Assembly (NCBI GenBank): GCA_026874595.1
Contig: CM049316.1
Location: forward strand, 21,661,839 to 21,725,838
Reading direction: 5' to 3'
DNA from: Sipunculus nudus
Lineage: Eukaryota > Annelida > Sipuncula > Golfingiida > Sipunculidae
Length of the DNA: 64,000 nt
Below, piece by piece: positions 11,803-36,900 of this stretch; within the stretch, counting starts at the first letter, position 1; each line of letters opens with the position of its first letter. The notes beneath the pieces are model-generated. The model had not been told where the DNA came from. It saw only the letters and a list, made by a program, of their open reading frames with translations, and searched no databases. The position numbers were made by a program, and so were the translations under genes.

Positions 11803-14632
11803 CTGTGCATGTTTACGTTCTCAAGAGTAACATGTTTCGTACAAAAGCAGAGTGTTAAATACCGCTTGTCTTATGTGTGGCATTCTGAATTCGAATGGAA
11901 CAACGCCAATCAGAGCTAACACCGCAGTCTACTTAGTCGACATAACTTATAACTTAGTCCACATGGGGCGCCTCGTATTTTATAATTTCAATCATGCGTC
12001 TTCCAAATTGTGGTGATAATTAAGTTACCAATAAGAGAATAATTCGTTTAAGATGTGGAGAGATGAGTTTCTAACATGGCAGCCGGAGGATTTTTGGAAC
12101 CAAACCTCGGTGGTCCTTAATCCAGACAAAGTGTGGACTCCACCTGTGGGACTGGATGACAGGTAAAGAAGCCAAAGAATCCATAAACCTGTTTTATAGT
12201 CAATGTTGTAGTCGTGATTTTACAATTGTTGTAGGCCTATATATATGTAAACCTCCAATTTCCGGCATTTACTCATTTACTCCTAAACGCTGTAAGGGAC
12301 CTTTTGGCCCGGCACGGCAGAGCCAAAGCTAAGATAACGTATCTGCCGGACGACCAGAGCTAAGAGATATATTAAACGCATTCGGATAACACCATGATAC
12401 ATTCTTGATTTTTACATAAAAATGTTATACAATAGTTCAGGTGGGTTCATATAGGGCGAATATATGCCATGCATACAGCAAAACTGAAGCAGAGGTCCTT
12501 TTTCCCAATCGGAAACATTATAAGACAACCCACGAGAACACTGCCATTGCTGCTACCGTTGTCATCATATTAATTGTACTTATAACATAATATAATGCCC
12601 CCAGCAAACACAGACGACCATGTGTTGCTCGCACATGTACTAAGGCCCTGCGCAGGCCAACAAATTAACCCGCACCCGCCCCGCATCAGCCCTGTCAGCC
12701 CGCAACCCGCCTCGAAATCAAAGAATAAATTCAGCACGCCCCGCCTCACAGTTACTATGATTCTTTCAGCCCGCACCCGCCCCGCAAATTGTTCTTTTAC
12801 CACGCACCCGCCCCGTAAATTGTTCTTTTACCACGCACCCGCCCCGAATATTTCAAGCCTTCGGCCCGCAGTCCACCCTGCAAAATGATAAAATAAATAG
12901 CTTAAGGATCCGAAAAATTACATATCAAGAATATTTTACAGCACAAATATTAGCCATGCTTATCATTAATATATATGAAATGTTTGATGATATAACAATG
13001 AAAAATTAATTTTAATACGTTTTAGCAATCATTCAAACCATAATTCAACAGATTCCTAAGCGGGCCCCGCGGGCTGCGGGTCAAACCCCCCTCACCGCCC
13101 CCGCGCAGGCCCCTAACATGTACATACCCGACCAGCCGAATGGATACATTTAGATAAAAGGAAATTTTTTATATAAACAATTTTATTTACCTTCTGTGTA
13201 AAAAAAATAAATTTTAATAACAAGCCTTTTTCATTATTCTTTTCGTAACAACATAAAAATGTCAACTGAAAACTAAAGTTTCCATATGTGGTTTATATTT
13301 TGCTTAGCTAATGCATTGATATATAAACGTGTAATGCAATAACGATGGCATCCGTCATGATATTTTTTTATCGATTTAACCATAGTGGCGAAGACAGTCG
13401 AACGGCTATTGAAAGAAAGGACAAGATACACATCCAATATGATGGAAAAGTGCGACGAGATTTTGGCTGGGCCTTCCGAAGTATCTGTGACATGGACGGT
13501 ACATATATGCCTTTTGATCAGCACGTCTGTTACCTGACCTTCTCAGCGTATTACTACCGATCTGATCTACGTCAGCTGTTGCCCGGCAAAGAGAAGAAGA
13601 CACAAAGATTTACCAGCGGAGAATTCGCCCTGATCGACAATCATATGCGAGTTCGAAACGTGACGTATGGAGGCTATAACTATTCTCGTATCGAGGTTCG
13701 GATCCTGCTCAAACGTTTACCAGTTAGTACTGTCTTTACAACATTGCTTCCATCAGCCTTTCTGTCATTTCTGGCAGGGCTAACATATGACGTTCCGGTA
13801 GATTCCGGAGAGAGACTCTCATATGGAGTGGCGATCTTATTGTCATTTTGAGTGTTTCTTCTTCTCTTGGCTAACCAACAACCACCGACCACAGACTCCG
13901 TGCCGTGGATCAGTGAGTATACATGTATATACATCAGAAGAGTCTTTCTGTATTTTTGATTTACTAAGTTTATTTTTATTTGATATCTTTATTTTTGTTC
14001 ACACATGGGATTAGATCACCATTATGATGATTTTTCCTTAGTAAGTAGTGTCAAAGTAATTCTGTCTTAGGAATGTCTTTCTACAATTTTTGATGAATCA
14101 GTTGATGATTTTGTTGTATATAATATGAGTGCAATCATTGAAAAGAAATATTAATCGACATGTCAAGAACTCTTTGGTATGTGTTTCAGTGATTTTGATA
14201 CTCTCTGTGATGGCGTTGATCGTTGTGACCCTTTGGATATCGGTCTTGCAGTCTGTTTGGTACCAGAGGAAAGAAACAAACATACCCGCTTTCTTTAATC
14301 TTTTGAAGTGTTGGAAAGGTCCGGGAACCGTTAAATCTAAAAGAAACCACGAACAGTGCTCCGATCGCCAAAACGAAAATGATGACTTATACCCCGGGGC
14401 TAAAAGAAAATCATCCACTCGGGACCAGGAAAAAGCTTATCGTGACCCCTGTGGCCCGGCCGAAGCACCGCCAGTTACTTTACTGTCGTTGCGGCTGTTC
14501 GCCAAGAGTGTGGACCGTACTTGTCGGATTTTGTACTATGTGCTCTGGGTATCCATGTATGCTTCCTTTTTTATATTTGTTCCTATATTAGGAAACGTAG
14601 AACATGACCCTTACGACTATATTTATGAATGA
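6768..14632 (+). CDS. nicotinic acetylcholine receptor-like Cys-loop channel subunit, six exons, in-frame TGA in M2
   Basis: Exons read directly: 6768-6834 (signal peptide), 8882-9021, 9349-9393, 12053-12162, 13386-13912 and 14190-14632. Splice phases join without conflict and the product spans about 443 codons. Exons 2-4 are 140, 45 and 110 bp, the sizes known for vertebrate nAChR genes. Visible landmarks are RPVRNPEE near residue 46, WTPP near 112, the Cys-loop C155 to C169 with 13 residues between, M1 with [13 protein letters not shown], the GERLS entry to M2, M3 after VPWI, and a C-terminal M4. Codon 276 (13849-13851) is TGA where the family has a small residue in the middle of M2, and the frame stays conserved on both sides. 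The loop C cysteine pair and several binding aromatics are missing. A Cys-loop receptor is certain; function of this copy is doubtful. The exon 5/6 junction is my least certain splice choice. Confidence 0.85.
8882..9021 (+). CDS. channel gene exon 2 (extracellular N-terminus)
   Basis: A 140-bp exon after TTTTAG and before GTACGA. It encodes [14 protein letters not shown], then [10 protein letters not shown] and [11 protein letters not shown], the first helix and first beta strands of the nAChR ligand-binding domain. It contains N-glycosylation sequons NIT, NYS and NLT. It starts with two bases that complete the G codon begun at 6834. Confidence 0.85.
9162..9286. repeat. two (TA)n tracts in channel intron 2
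   Basis: Alternating TA runs at about 9162-9206 and 9232-9286 are separated by 25 bp of unique sequence. They end about 60 bp before the 45-bp exon. Confidence 0.95.
9349..9393 (+). CDS. channel gene exon 3 (45-bp micro-exon, loop D region)
   Basis: Fifteen codons ([15 protein letters not shown]) lie between CTTTTTAG and GTAAGT. The size and place match the 45-bp nAChR exon that normally reads DEKNQ..TTN.WL. The loop D tryptophan of that motif is replaced here by Leu. Confidence 0.8.
9729..10244. mobile_element. non-autonomous hAT-like element with perfect 8-bp target duplication
   Basis: The left end reads TAGTGGTGGGAGTCGG and the right end, on the complementary strand, TAGTGATGGGCCGATC. 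ATATATAC lies directly outside both ends (9721-9728 and 10245-10252), an exact 8-bp duplication as expected for hAT transposition. An inner palindrome of AATCGATCATCGGTTTG type lies at 9758-9798. The 516 bp have no coding capacity, so it is a MITE. It sits in channel intron 3. Confidence 0.8.
11760..11800. repeat. (TA)n microsatellite
   Basis: About 40 bp of TA inside channel intron 3. Confidence 0.95.
12053..12162 (+). CDS. channel gene exon 4 (loop A region)
   Basis: A 110-bp exon ending at AG/GTAAAG. It encodes [15 protein letters not shown] followed by [14 protein letters not shown]. The family pattern is W.D..L.W.P then WKPD..LYN; here PP replaces PD and the loop A tyrosine is absent. 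Confidence 0.85.
12641..13115. mobile_element. GC-rich hAT-like MITE with perfect 8-bp target duplication
   Basis: ACATGTAC flanks the element at 12633-12640 and 13116-13123. The ends are TAAGGCCCTGCGCAGG and, on the other strand, TAGGGGCCTGCGCGGG (13 of 16 identical). Inside, a 33-bp unit containing CGCACCCGCCCCG and TTGTTCTTTTACCA is repeated at about 12771-12846. The GC content contrasts sharply with the host intron (channel intron 4). No transposase is present. Confidence 0.8.
13386..13912 (+). CDS. channel gene exon 5 (Cys-loop, M1, M2 with stop codon)
   Basis: This large exon fuses what are several exons in vertebrate nAChR genes. It carries the Cys-loop ([15 protein letters not shown]), GEF where loop B usually has GEW, a loop C region without cysteines ([12 protein letters not shown]), M1, the GERLS intracellular ring and M2 as [18 protein letters not shown]. 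It ends at ATCA/GTGAGT, a strong donor. Confidence 0.85.
14190..14632 (+). CDS. channel gene exon 6 (M3, cytoplasmic loop, M4, C-terminus)
   Basis: The exon begins after GTGTTTCAG and encodes a hydrophobic M3, a charged loop with [16 protein letters not shown], a short helix ([12 protein letters not shown]) and M4 ([20 protein letters not shown]), ending in a TGA at 14630. The open frame extends upstream to 14129, so another acceptor is possible. Confidence 0.8.
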
Positions 14633-14792
14633 AAAAGACTGCACAGATAGGGCAATCCCTATACAGGATTTTTACTGATATTGGTATGTCGCGAAGTTGT
14701 TTCTTGGTGGACCTACTTAATTTTAAGGCTCAGTTTAGTAGCCTAATACTTCAATATTGTGTTTGTACAGAAAGGGAAAATGTTTGCGAACT

Positions 14793-14798
14793 AATAAA
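14793..14798 (+). promoter_or_regulatory. candidate polyadenylation signal of the channel gene
   Basis: An AATAAA lies about 160 bp after the channel stop codon. In AT-rich DNA this hexamer is frequent, so the assignment is tentative. Confidence 0.35.
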
Positions 14799-15130
14799 CT
14801 GCTAAACCTATGTCGCTAACCAAACCATATATATTTATCATTATTTGAAATTTTTTTTTTACATGAACATGACCGCTACGAGTTTCTTTATGGTATTATT
14901 CAAGTCCTGTTTCGGATCAGTCTGGGATTTTTTTTTTTTTACCTGTAGAACTTTGTATTGCCTGAAACCTTTTTATTTACCACAAAAGATAAAAATTCCA
15001 TCATCATAATAACGACAAAATAGAACAGAAAAACAACTGTCAAGCCCGTGTCGCTAACCAAAGGCTTTTAATCTTCTTCTAAATTGGCAAATGTGTTCTT
15101 TATTGACACCACTCCCCCCAACCCCACCCC

Positions 15131-15292
15131 CTGACTGGGCGCACATGACCCCGACTGGCGGCACATGACCCCTGGACCTCAACTGGCCTCACGGGACACC
15201 ATCTGACCTCACTGGATCCTGGCTGGCGGCACTGGTCCTCGACTGGCGGCACAGGTCGGCGACTCGCGGCACTGCTCCCAAACTGGCGGCTT
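15131..15292. repeat. imperfect GACTGGCGGCAC tandem repeat
   Basis: Units of roughly 20-25 bp built around GACTGGCGGCAC followed by TGACC- or TCCTC-like sequence recur about seven times with variation. It is a GC-rich island in AT-rich DNA; the minus-strand open frame across it follows from the repeat. Confidence 0.65.
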
Positions 15293-17654
15293 GCTGACTT
15301 CTGTACACCGAAGACTGAATGCCCACGCTGTGTATACGACACTTTAAATACCCTACTGCCCTGAAGACTCATCTGTAAGCCACGCCGAATACTAAATAGG
15401 CTGGGAACACTACCCTTCTACAATGGCATAACTTGAATTAGAGCACCGGATGACCCATATTGAATACCCCTTTTGTTTAACGGCGGACCGACTGTCCTAG
15501 TTCACCAAATACAAAAAAAAAAAACTTATCCAAGTATAAGAAAAACAAGATTCTACAAAACGACACGATCCACTACGTGACATATCAAGGGCGGCGTTTA
15601 AAATCTCTTATAACACTTGAGACTTGACTTAAGCCTGAAAGCAACGTTTCTAGTCTAAAAGCGGCCTCATGACTCTTTCGATACCTTGGTCTTTTTAAAA
15701 CCGCATGTACATATGACGATACGTCTCTTGAACGTCTATGTTACGTTTACGATATGATGACATAGAATACGTAACGCCGGCGTGAAGTCATGTGCACACG
15801 GTATTACGCTATTTTTCATAGGTCGCAATGTAGATGCGATATTTACAGTGTTGTAAACTTACTTACAAGTGGAGGTTGCCAACACGGCTTCTAACCGTGC
15901 GCTCAACGTAATATCGTGTACTACGTTTTAGAATAGGTTTGCTTGATTGCAGCTCTTTACCCTCACTTTTATATTTGTATACGTTTATCTTATAGAGACA
16001 ATATTCTCCAACTATTTGCAATATGGATACAAGTCTGAAACGCGGTTTGGAGACTATGGAAATTCTTTATAAAACTAGCGGCAAATGGCAGGAAACAATC
16101 ATACGCTTGCTTTGTACTTCTTTTTTATGAGAACACATTTCGCTAGGTTGTCTCTTTTAACAAACGTGTGCTATGTTTATTTCGCAAATAATAGTTGATG
16201 ATAATAAATATTGACAATGAATAATCAAGCTCAGCTGTATGAAAAACAGCAGATTGATTATTTTCTAATGGTCAGATATGTCAAAGTCCTTATGAATTGA
16301 TTACAGCGATGTGGTTATTATAACATGAACAGCGCATTACTTCCAGGAATAAATAAACTAAAGCCAGCTAAACTTGTTAAGGTCTCAGCTCGATAGTTTC
16401 AAACTACTGCTTGCATAAAACTGTAAAATTATAGGTCATTAATACATAAAATGGTTGATAACAGGTCGGAAAGGGTATTTATATTTTATTATAAGACTCA
16501 GGCTTTTTCCCTCTTTGTACCATCCGAAATGCGCACATTGTAATGTTGCACTAAGTATACACCTCTATACTCGGAAACCACGTGGTAAAACTGTTTTGGT
16601 AGCTCTTTGCGTGTATCACCCGGGTTTGTCTGCCTACTCTTAATAACTTATCTGAAACCAGCGCACTAGAAGACATATTCTGTTTCAATTTAATGGTTTC
16701 CTTCTATTTTAGTGTACAATATCTGAATACTATTTATATTGGACACAAAACAAACCTTAATGTTAATGGTAAACACTTTCTTGAGACCAGTTGAATGAAA
16801 TCCTTTTAAAACAAGCTTTCGGGAGCTCAGTCCCATCTGAAGGTGTGAATTGAGTCTTGTAGCTGTCCCCACTGATGATCAGTTGACATGGATTATGAGG
16901 TTGCTTGTAAGGTCTATTTTTACACTAATGTCCCATGTGCTGGCTTAATTAGGCGATCAGTTGTTTAGTTGACAGGTTAGTCAAGGTACCAGTTGTCTGA
17001 ATACAGATGAAATGGTGTGGTTACTGATCCTGTGTTAGCCAAGGAGTGTTTCTTATCTTCATTTATTGTGTCGTTTTAGTATAAAATATAAAATATGGTG
17101 TATACAAAATCTAAAATAAACTTCAGTCCTGAGTTTATCGTTTGTCGTCGGTGCGGAATCAATTATCTGTGTTGAAACCTGGTTTTATGCAATTGTTCTG
17201 TAAGTTTAAGTTTTCAAAACATTTATTTACGTGTCTGCAGCTTTATTTCCATCTTAATGAAGCGGTTCCCCACAGGCACAAAGGTGTTGTTGAGGTTACG
17301 GTTTGTCTACGTTAAAGACCATTGTTTAAAGGATGGCCTAATTCTCCATTGAATGATCTTGTTGAGCAGATCCTGTTTTGCATGTATTGTAAACAATACA
17401 CTCTTTCCCTAGACCAACAGGTGAAATAGCCCCGTACTCTGCCGGTTTGACTCATATGATAAGTTTCTTCATCATTTACGATGGTGTGTTTTATATCAGT
17501 CCCTGATGCAGGAAAATGTGCCGTTGCTGATACTTGTGACTTGACACAGCTAGTCTTTGAAAAAGTGTTAACAATTTACATTATAAAATATAAGAGGTGG
17601 TCAAAGGCCAACTAAACCTATAAGCTATAAACTTGGAATTCAAATATATATACA

Positions 17655-17702
<48 letters not shown>
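17655..17702. repeat. (TA)n microsatellite
   Basis: About 48 bp of TA, preceded by a short TATATATACAG. Confidence 0.95.
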
Positions 17703-17706
<4 letters not shown>

Positions 17707-18335
17707 TGAAAATTGAGATGATATGTTAAGTACAACGATTTAACCCGTGGACAATTTTGCCTCACTGATGTTAAAGAACTAAAAATATTAGCGAAGATTG
17801 TGCTTAGGAATGCGAGGAAATTTCCGATATGGGCATAAAACTTCATTTTGATGATCTGGCTTTAACAGAGATCATATTAAATATTTATCTTTAAATTGAA
17901 TTTATATTGAATTTATAATTTAATCAACATCGGGATAAAGCACTCCACAATTCAATCATAACATAGTGGGTATATCCTTTCGCTTAACTGCTGCTCGCTT
18001 TTGGGATCGAGGGTTTCACCGCTAGTTAACGGACCCACTGATCAATGATGTAACCAGGTCTTGAAGCACGGAATACTGCGGGGTTAGAACATTCACAGAT
18101 CAAGATTCAGATGTACATTTTCAGCATGAGACCCGAAAATCTTAAGACGTTGAATTATCAATGCTATTCTTTAATGCCGTTCGCAATAAAGACTAAAAAT
18201 TATAAAATTATAATAGAAAATAACTATTTTTATCATAGGCTTAGTTATTATAAATATGACAAAGTATCACTTGGATACCAGTTAAATATTAAAATAGGTG
18301 ACTTCTTTTACATTATATTTTAAAATAAACACACA

Positions 18336-18339
<4 letters not shown>

Positions 18340-18383
<44 letters not shown>
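18340..18383. repeat. (TA)n microsatellite after CACACACG
   Basis: About 43 bp of TA preceded by a short AC run. Confidence 0.95.
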
Positions 18384-18386
<3 letters not shown>

Positions 18387-18743
18387 GGTCAGATATAGAT
18401 TATTTTCTTAGTGATCATTAAGTATATGAAATCATAAACCAATCCGTCTAACCAAATATTAAAACAATGGCAGGAAAAACAACTAATACAATTAGACAGT
18501 AATAACTTAAGTTATCAGTCAAGATAAAATTACTCAGTCATTTATTATAATAAAATACAGGAATATAGACTAATCTTGCCAAAGTAAGTGTTTCAGTGCT
18601 CGGAGACGAAAAAATGGAAAGAACGGTTCTGAATTAAGTACTGTTTCGTTGGTTCAATTGATCTCCGGACATGATTCACTCAAAACAAACACCAGAAACA
18701 ACCATTATGGATGTGTTTCACTTCTCCTTTATCATTCAATATT

Positions 18744-32298
<13,555 letters not shown>

Positions 32299-33917
32299 GG
32301 CGGACGTATATGTAATATTGATAAATACATTGAATATAAATATCTTTAGTTAATGAGAAAGCCACAGGTGCCAGGCTGACTTACAGAGCCTTACACTATC
32401 GACTTAGATGACACTCTGATAACATTACACAGCTCTTTTCAAAATGCAATGCGGGTTTCTGTGCTTTGAGTAGAATTTAACCCAAAATATGTTTAACATA
32501 TATGACGCATATACATATCTATACATATAAAGTGTAAGTAAATATAGAGTGAAAATAAATTTAGTTAAATAGAAATACATTGTCTGATGCGTCAAGACTA
32601 AATATTTTTTTCAAGACTGTTGAGTTTTGAAGTACAAACATTATCAGATCCAAGTTATATTGTTATTGCTATTATTATTATTATTATTATCTTTATTAAA
32701 TAAAAGAATGCACAAATGCATGCATGTATGTGTGAATACATATATATATCAGATGTACTATATAATATATATAATGATTAATTTTAATTTTTTTTATATA
32801 TCAGTTATATAATGCAAGCTTTATAATGTATTTTTTATGATACAAAATGGTTATATTTTTAACATTACACAGGCTTATATATTCAGAGAATAATGTCTAA
32901 CATGCTGTCGATTAATCCATTACTGATTTCTGATGAGCCCATAATGAACTCCTCTGAACTTTCACGTCGACCACAGATGACCTACAAATCAGATGGACCT
33001 TCGGTTCTCTTTCGAAAAGGTGTATGCGCACTAGAACCTGGGAGCACACGTGCAGTCACATTAATGACGCATTCAGTGTCATGGTCGCAGGTACATTATA
33101 CATGTGTATCCGTGACAGATGGTTTGTAGGTCAGGTCCACGTGCTTCGGTGAGATTATACCCAGGTCAAAGACTGCTTGCCGATGTGACCTGCATGTGCA
33201 AATGTAAAGTCAAGGAGGTATATAGAAATAATTAAATCTATTAAGGCCAAAACGGGTATGGTTCTCAAGCACTTGCGGGCGTTAGTTTATTTTTCCCCCT
33301 TTTTTATGTTTCGATAAAAATGTTATAAGATCAGGAAAAGCATGAACATATTTATTTTGCTAAACAGGTAAAAGCACTGCATAAACTGAATTATTTTTCT
33401 TCTTGAAAGATAAAAATCAAAATAAAAAAAATTGAAACGAGGGGTTAAAATTGACGCGGGCGGTGCCTGAAAACCATACCTTTCATATTAGATTGCCTTT
33501 TACGTGCTGTTTTTATTTGTTCCTGAATATTTGGCTATTAAAGTTTAAACATCAGCAAATTTTTATTGAAATCTTCCAGAGATAAAAAAAATCACGAAAT
33601 TCAGTAAATAAGAAGAAGTATAAGACAGTAAAATGATATAAAACGTACAGGTTTACAGGATACCATGAATCATATTCTATGATGTATAATGAAATAAATA
33701 AAGTAATGAGAAATACATATCCTGATAGTACAGTATGTTTGGATGAACTATTAAGCATAAATCATTTGTTAATTTTATCAGGGGAGGTATCTCGCTGCCG
33801 CTATATAAGAAGTTTAAAGGGAGCAAGGTCCAGTGTGTCGTTCAAACCTGATCGTGCACATACTTTAAGGTAGCTAGGAATTAGGCTCACGTATGATTAA
33901 GTGTACGTTTAAACAAG
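32299..33917. other. intergenic region between head-to-head genes
   Basis: It separates the start codons of the carboxypeptidase (minus) and the sulfotransferase (plus), so it should hold both promoters. It also contains an (ATT)n run at 32658-32690 and a dispersed repeat at 33240-33490. No gene seen. Confidence 0.6.
33240..33490. repeat. dispersed repeat, copy 2 (shared with 19430-19745)
   Basis: It carries TTTCGATAAAAATG, TTTTGCTAAACAGG, AAAAGCACT and GGGGTTAAAATTGACGC followed by GCGGTGCC in the same order as the copy at 19.4-19.7 kb. Confidence 0.65.
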
Positions 33918-36900
33918 ATGGCGGAGGAAACTCGGGTAAACATTCCGTACGAAATGGAGAACAGTCACTTTTTAGATGGAGTGCGGTACTACAAGTCTGT
34001 CACACGCGAGATGTTAGGCAAGATAAAAGAGTTCATTCTGACAGAAGATGATGTCCTCGTCTGCGGTTATCCAAAGTCAGGTATGAGTGAACGTGTGTGG
34101 CTTGCTATGTTTTAACCGGTGATGCAGGTCTCGAGACTCACAATCTTCCATCCACAATGCCTCGGGGCTTCGAAACACACTATAGGTATAGGTATAAATG
34201 TAATAAAGAGGCTAATGTAGTCCGTTCAAATATGTTGGACAAGAATTGTTTCAAAATATAAATAACATAAAAATGTGTTTTATTAAGGACTTCAGGGAAT
34301 GAGGAATATTAATTGTTTGAAAGAATACGCATGTGAAATATAAACAGGTGTTTCCTTGACTTGTGACATTTTTTTTTTTGTTTATTATAAAAATTGACAG
34401 TTGAGGCAAATGGTCACGGTCGTCCTAAACTGCCTAATCGGTAGAGGTTTGGAGTAGAAAAGACATCAGGCGAATAGTGGAGACCACTACAGAGAATATT
34501 TATTTCTCAAACCGCTGTCTCGGAGATCCTGGTTTTCGTGTAGATCTATGTCTAGTTCTCGAAGAAAACTCGTCTCGGTCTCTGCTCATTTCTCTATTGC
34601 TAGACCAAGAATTATTTTGAGGTCATGTAGAGCAAGGGTCCCCTTCGGCATTCAAGCTTAATTTGATCTCCGTATGGCATGTAGTTTCCTCGGCAAGAGG
34701 ATTTAAGTCCTACTGCTAGTAGCATTATAACAACAGTAGTTAGAATAGGGGGATATGATGTAAACACAAGTGGTTAAATATATGACTCCGTGTTCTGGGT
34801 CCCCTGGGTCTCCATCGCCGATTCAATGGAGCGTCTCGGTCTTAATTTTATTATTGTACCCCATGGCCTCGGTCTCGATCTCAGGGCTGTATCAATATTC
34901 ATGTATATCGATACGTGGGAATACGCCACATCGATACGTTTTACTTTATACTTTGCATGCTATATCGTCGTATTGATGAAACAATATCTGCTCACAAAAT
35001 AGATACAACTCTAACCAAAACTTTAAACTGAACTATTTATAAAGCTGAAGCTACTTTATTAAATTAGTTTATATTTCTTACGTTGGCCTTGAGCCTTAGA
35101 TCAGATTACTCTCTATTTTATTTGTTTACGGAAAAACATTACACAATGCTTTTAATCAGAAAATGACCCAAGAACAGTGAAGCGTATCGTCAACACGTAT
35201 CAACCTTGAAGTGAACTAGATGCATATTGTACCTTATTAGGCTCAACGAAATCTAACCCTATTCTCAGTTTGGCCGGCCTCGAATTCAGGACTGTTTATT
35301 GCTAAATGAAGAAAAAAAAAATGTTCTAACAAGTTTCACCCATTCACGAAGTTATATACATCTTCTGACAAATAGTACGGTCCTCAGTAAGTTTTTTGTT
35401 GGTCGTAGTTGCTGCTTTTTGCTGGTGTATTTCATTATTAAACAACAAATCTGCATTCCAGAGAATGCAAGCCTCCGCCATGTTGTGATCCCTATGATGG
35501 GATGCACCCAGAGTGCATTTTACTTTGATGTATTCGGCCCATAATCCCGGGAAATCGTGCAAAAGTGAATGTACATTCGTAAATAATCCTTGATGACGTT
35601 CCTCAATCCGGATCATATATATATTCCGGATCCACATCAAAATCAAATCAATTCTTCATTTGCCAGATCTTGAAATGCCCTGAAAAATTATGAGGTTCCT
35701 TTTTTTATGATCCCGAGAGTTATGTTCTGAGCAAAAACACAAACATACCCTCACATATGAACACACATGAACACACACAAACACACACACAAACGGGGAT
35801 GAACACATACCCTCCTGGCGGAGGCAATAAATTGCACAGCAGCTTTATCCTAACGCTCAAGAAACTGACTAAGAGCAAAGAAAGATACTAAATGATCAAT
35901 AAGGGACAGCTTTGTGATAATTATGGCTCTTATATAATAGGTTTGTTCATGACCTTTTATAGATATTATCTATGGAACTGAATACTAAATAAAGTAGTCA
36001 GTTTCCATATTCATACCTCCGCATGATCCAAATCAACTTTGACCTGTGTTTCATAAGAAAAATAAATTTAACGGTTCATGATTGCTTAATATGGTATGAT
36101 CCGAGATTAGCTGTGTTTCTAGGATAAAGACAAGTCCCTAAAACAAGGAAAATCGCTCTGTTCTTCATAGAGGATATACAATCTATCTTATCGCAGAATT
36201 ACAAACAATCCTGTGAAACATATTATGATAACAATTATCTTAAAACATCAACAGATTTATCCTTGGGTATTATTCTAACCCTAAATACAATTTTTACACA
36301 ATTTGTCAGCAACGTTTCGAGTGACTTTCGCTTAAGTCAAACAAACCAAATAACCAGCAAACCAACCGATAGTGGAAACAACTAACCAACGACGACATAC
36401 ATAAAACTTGAGGTTAATGGCACTCATATGGGGAAGTATAAAATAATATTTTACTCCCGTTTTATTAGTCACCAAATATTAGTACTCGAATATGAGTTAG
36501 CTATTTAAACTCTTATGAAACTTTTTAAGTTTACCTTCAAGATTGATGACTACGGATGAAGAATAATAATAACTATAAATGATCTACAGTCACAATGCAC
36601 AATTAGTGCGCGTTTCTACATACATCAGTTTTTGAAATTTGAATTATACTTATACCATGCTTATTATGGATAAGGGCACTTATGTTAAAGCCTCGCTGAC
36701 ATGCTGAAACCGGGATCTTGAATTACGTTATCAAAAGCCGTTATCTATAGCAAGCACCATACACTCTAGGTGGTAAGGTGTTCAGCTGCTGGTCTGGAGG
36801 TACACGGTTCATTCCCTGACAGTGTAACAACCGTTCTTTTGTGTGATCCTAAAGTCTCTTTGTGTGTCTATAAAACATGTATACACTGTCAACTCACACA

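Larger units (their letters stand above)
14633..18743. other. intergenic region between convergent genes
   Basis: No gene recognised. It lies between the 3' end of the channel gene and the 3' end of the carboxypeptidase gene. It contains the CTGGCGGCAC repeat near 15.2 kb, two (TA)n tracts and otherwise AT-rich unique-looking DNA. Confidence 0.6.
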
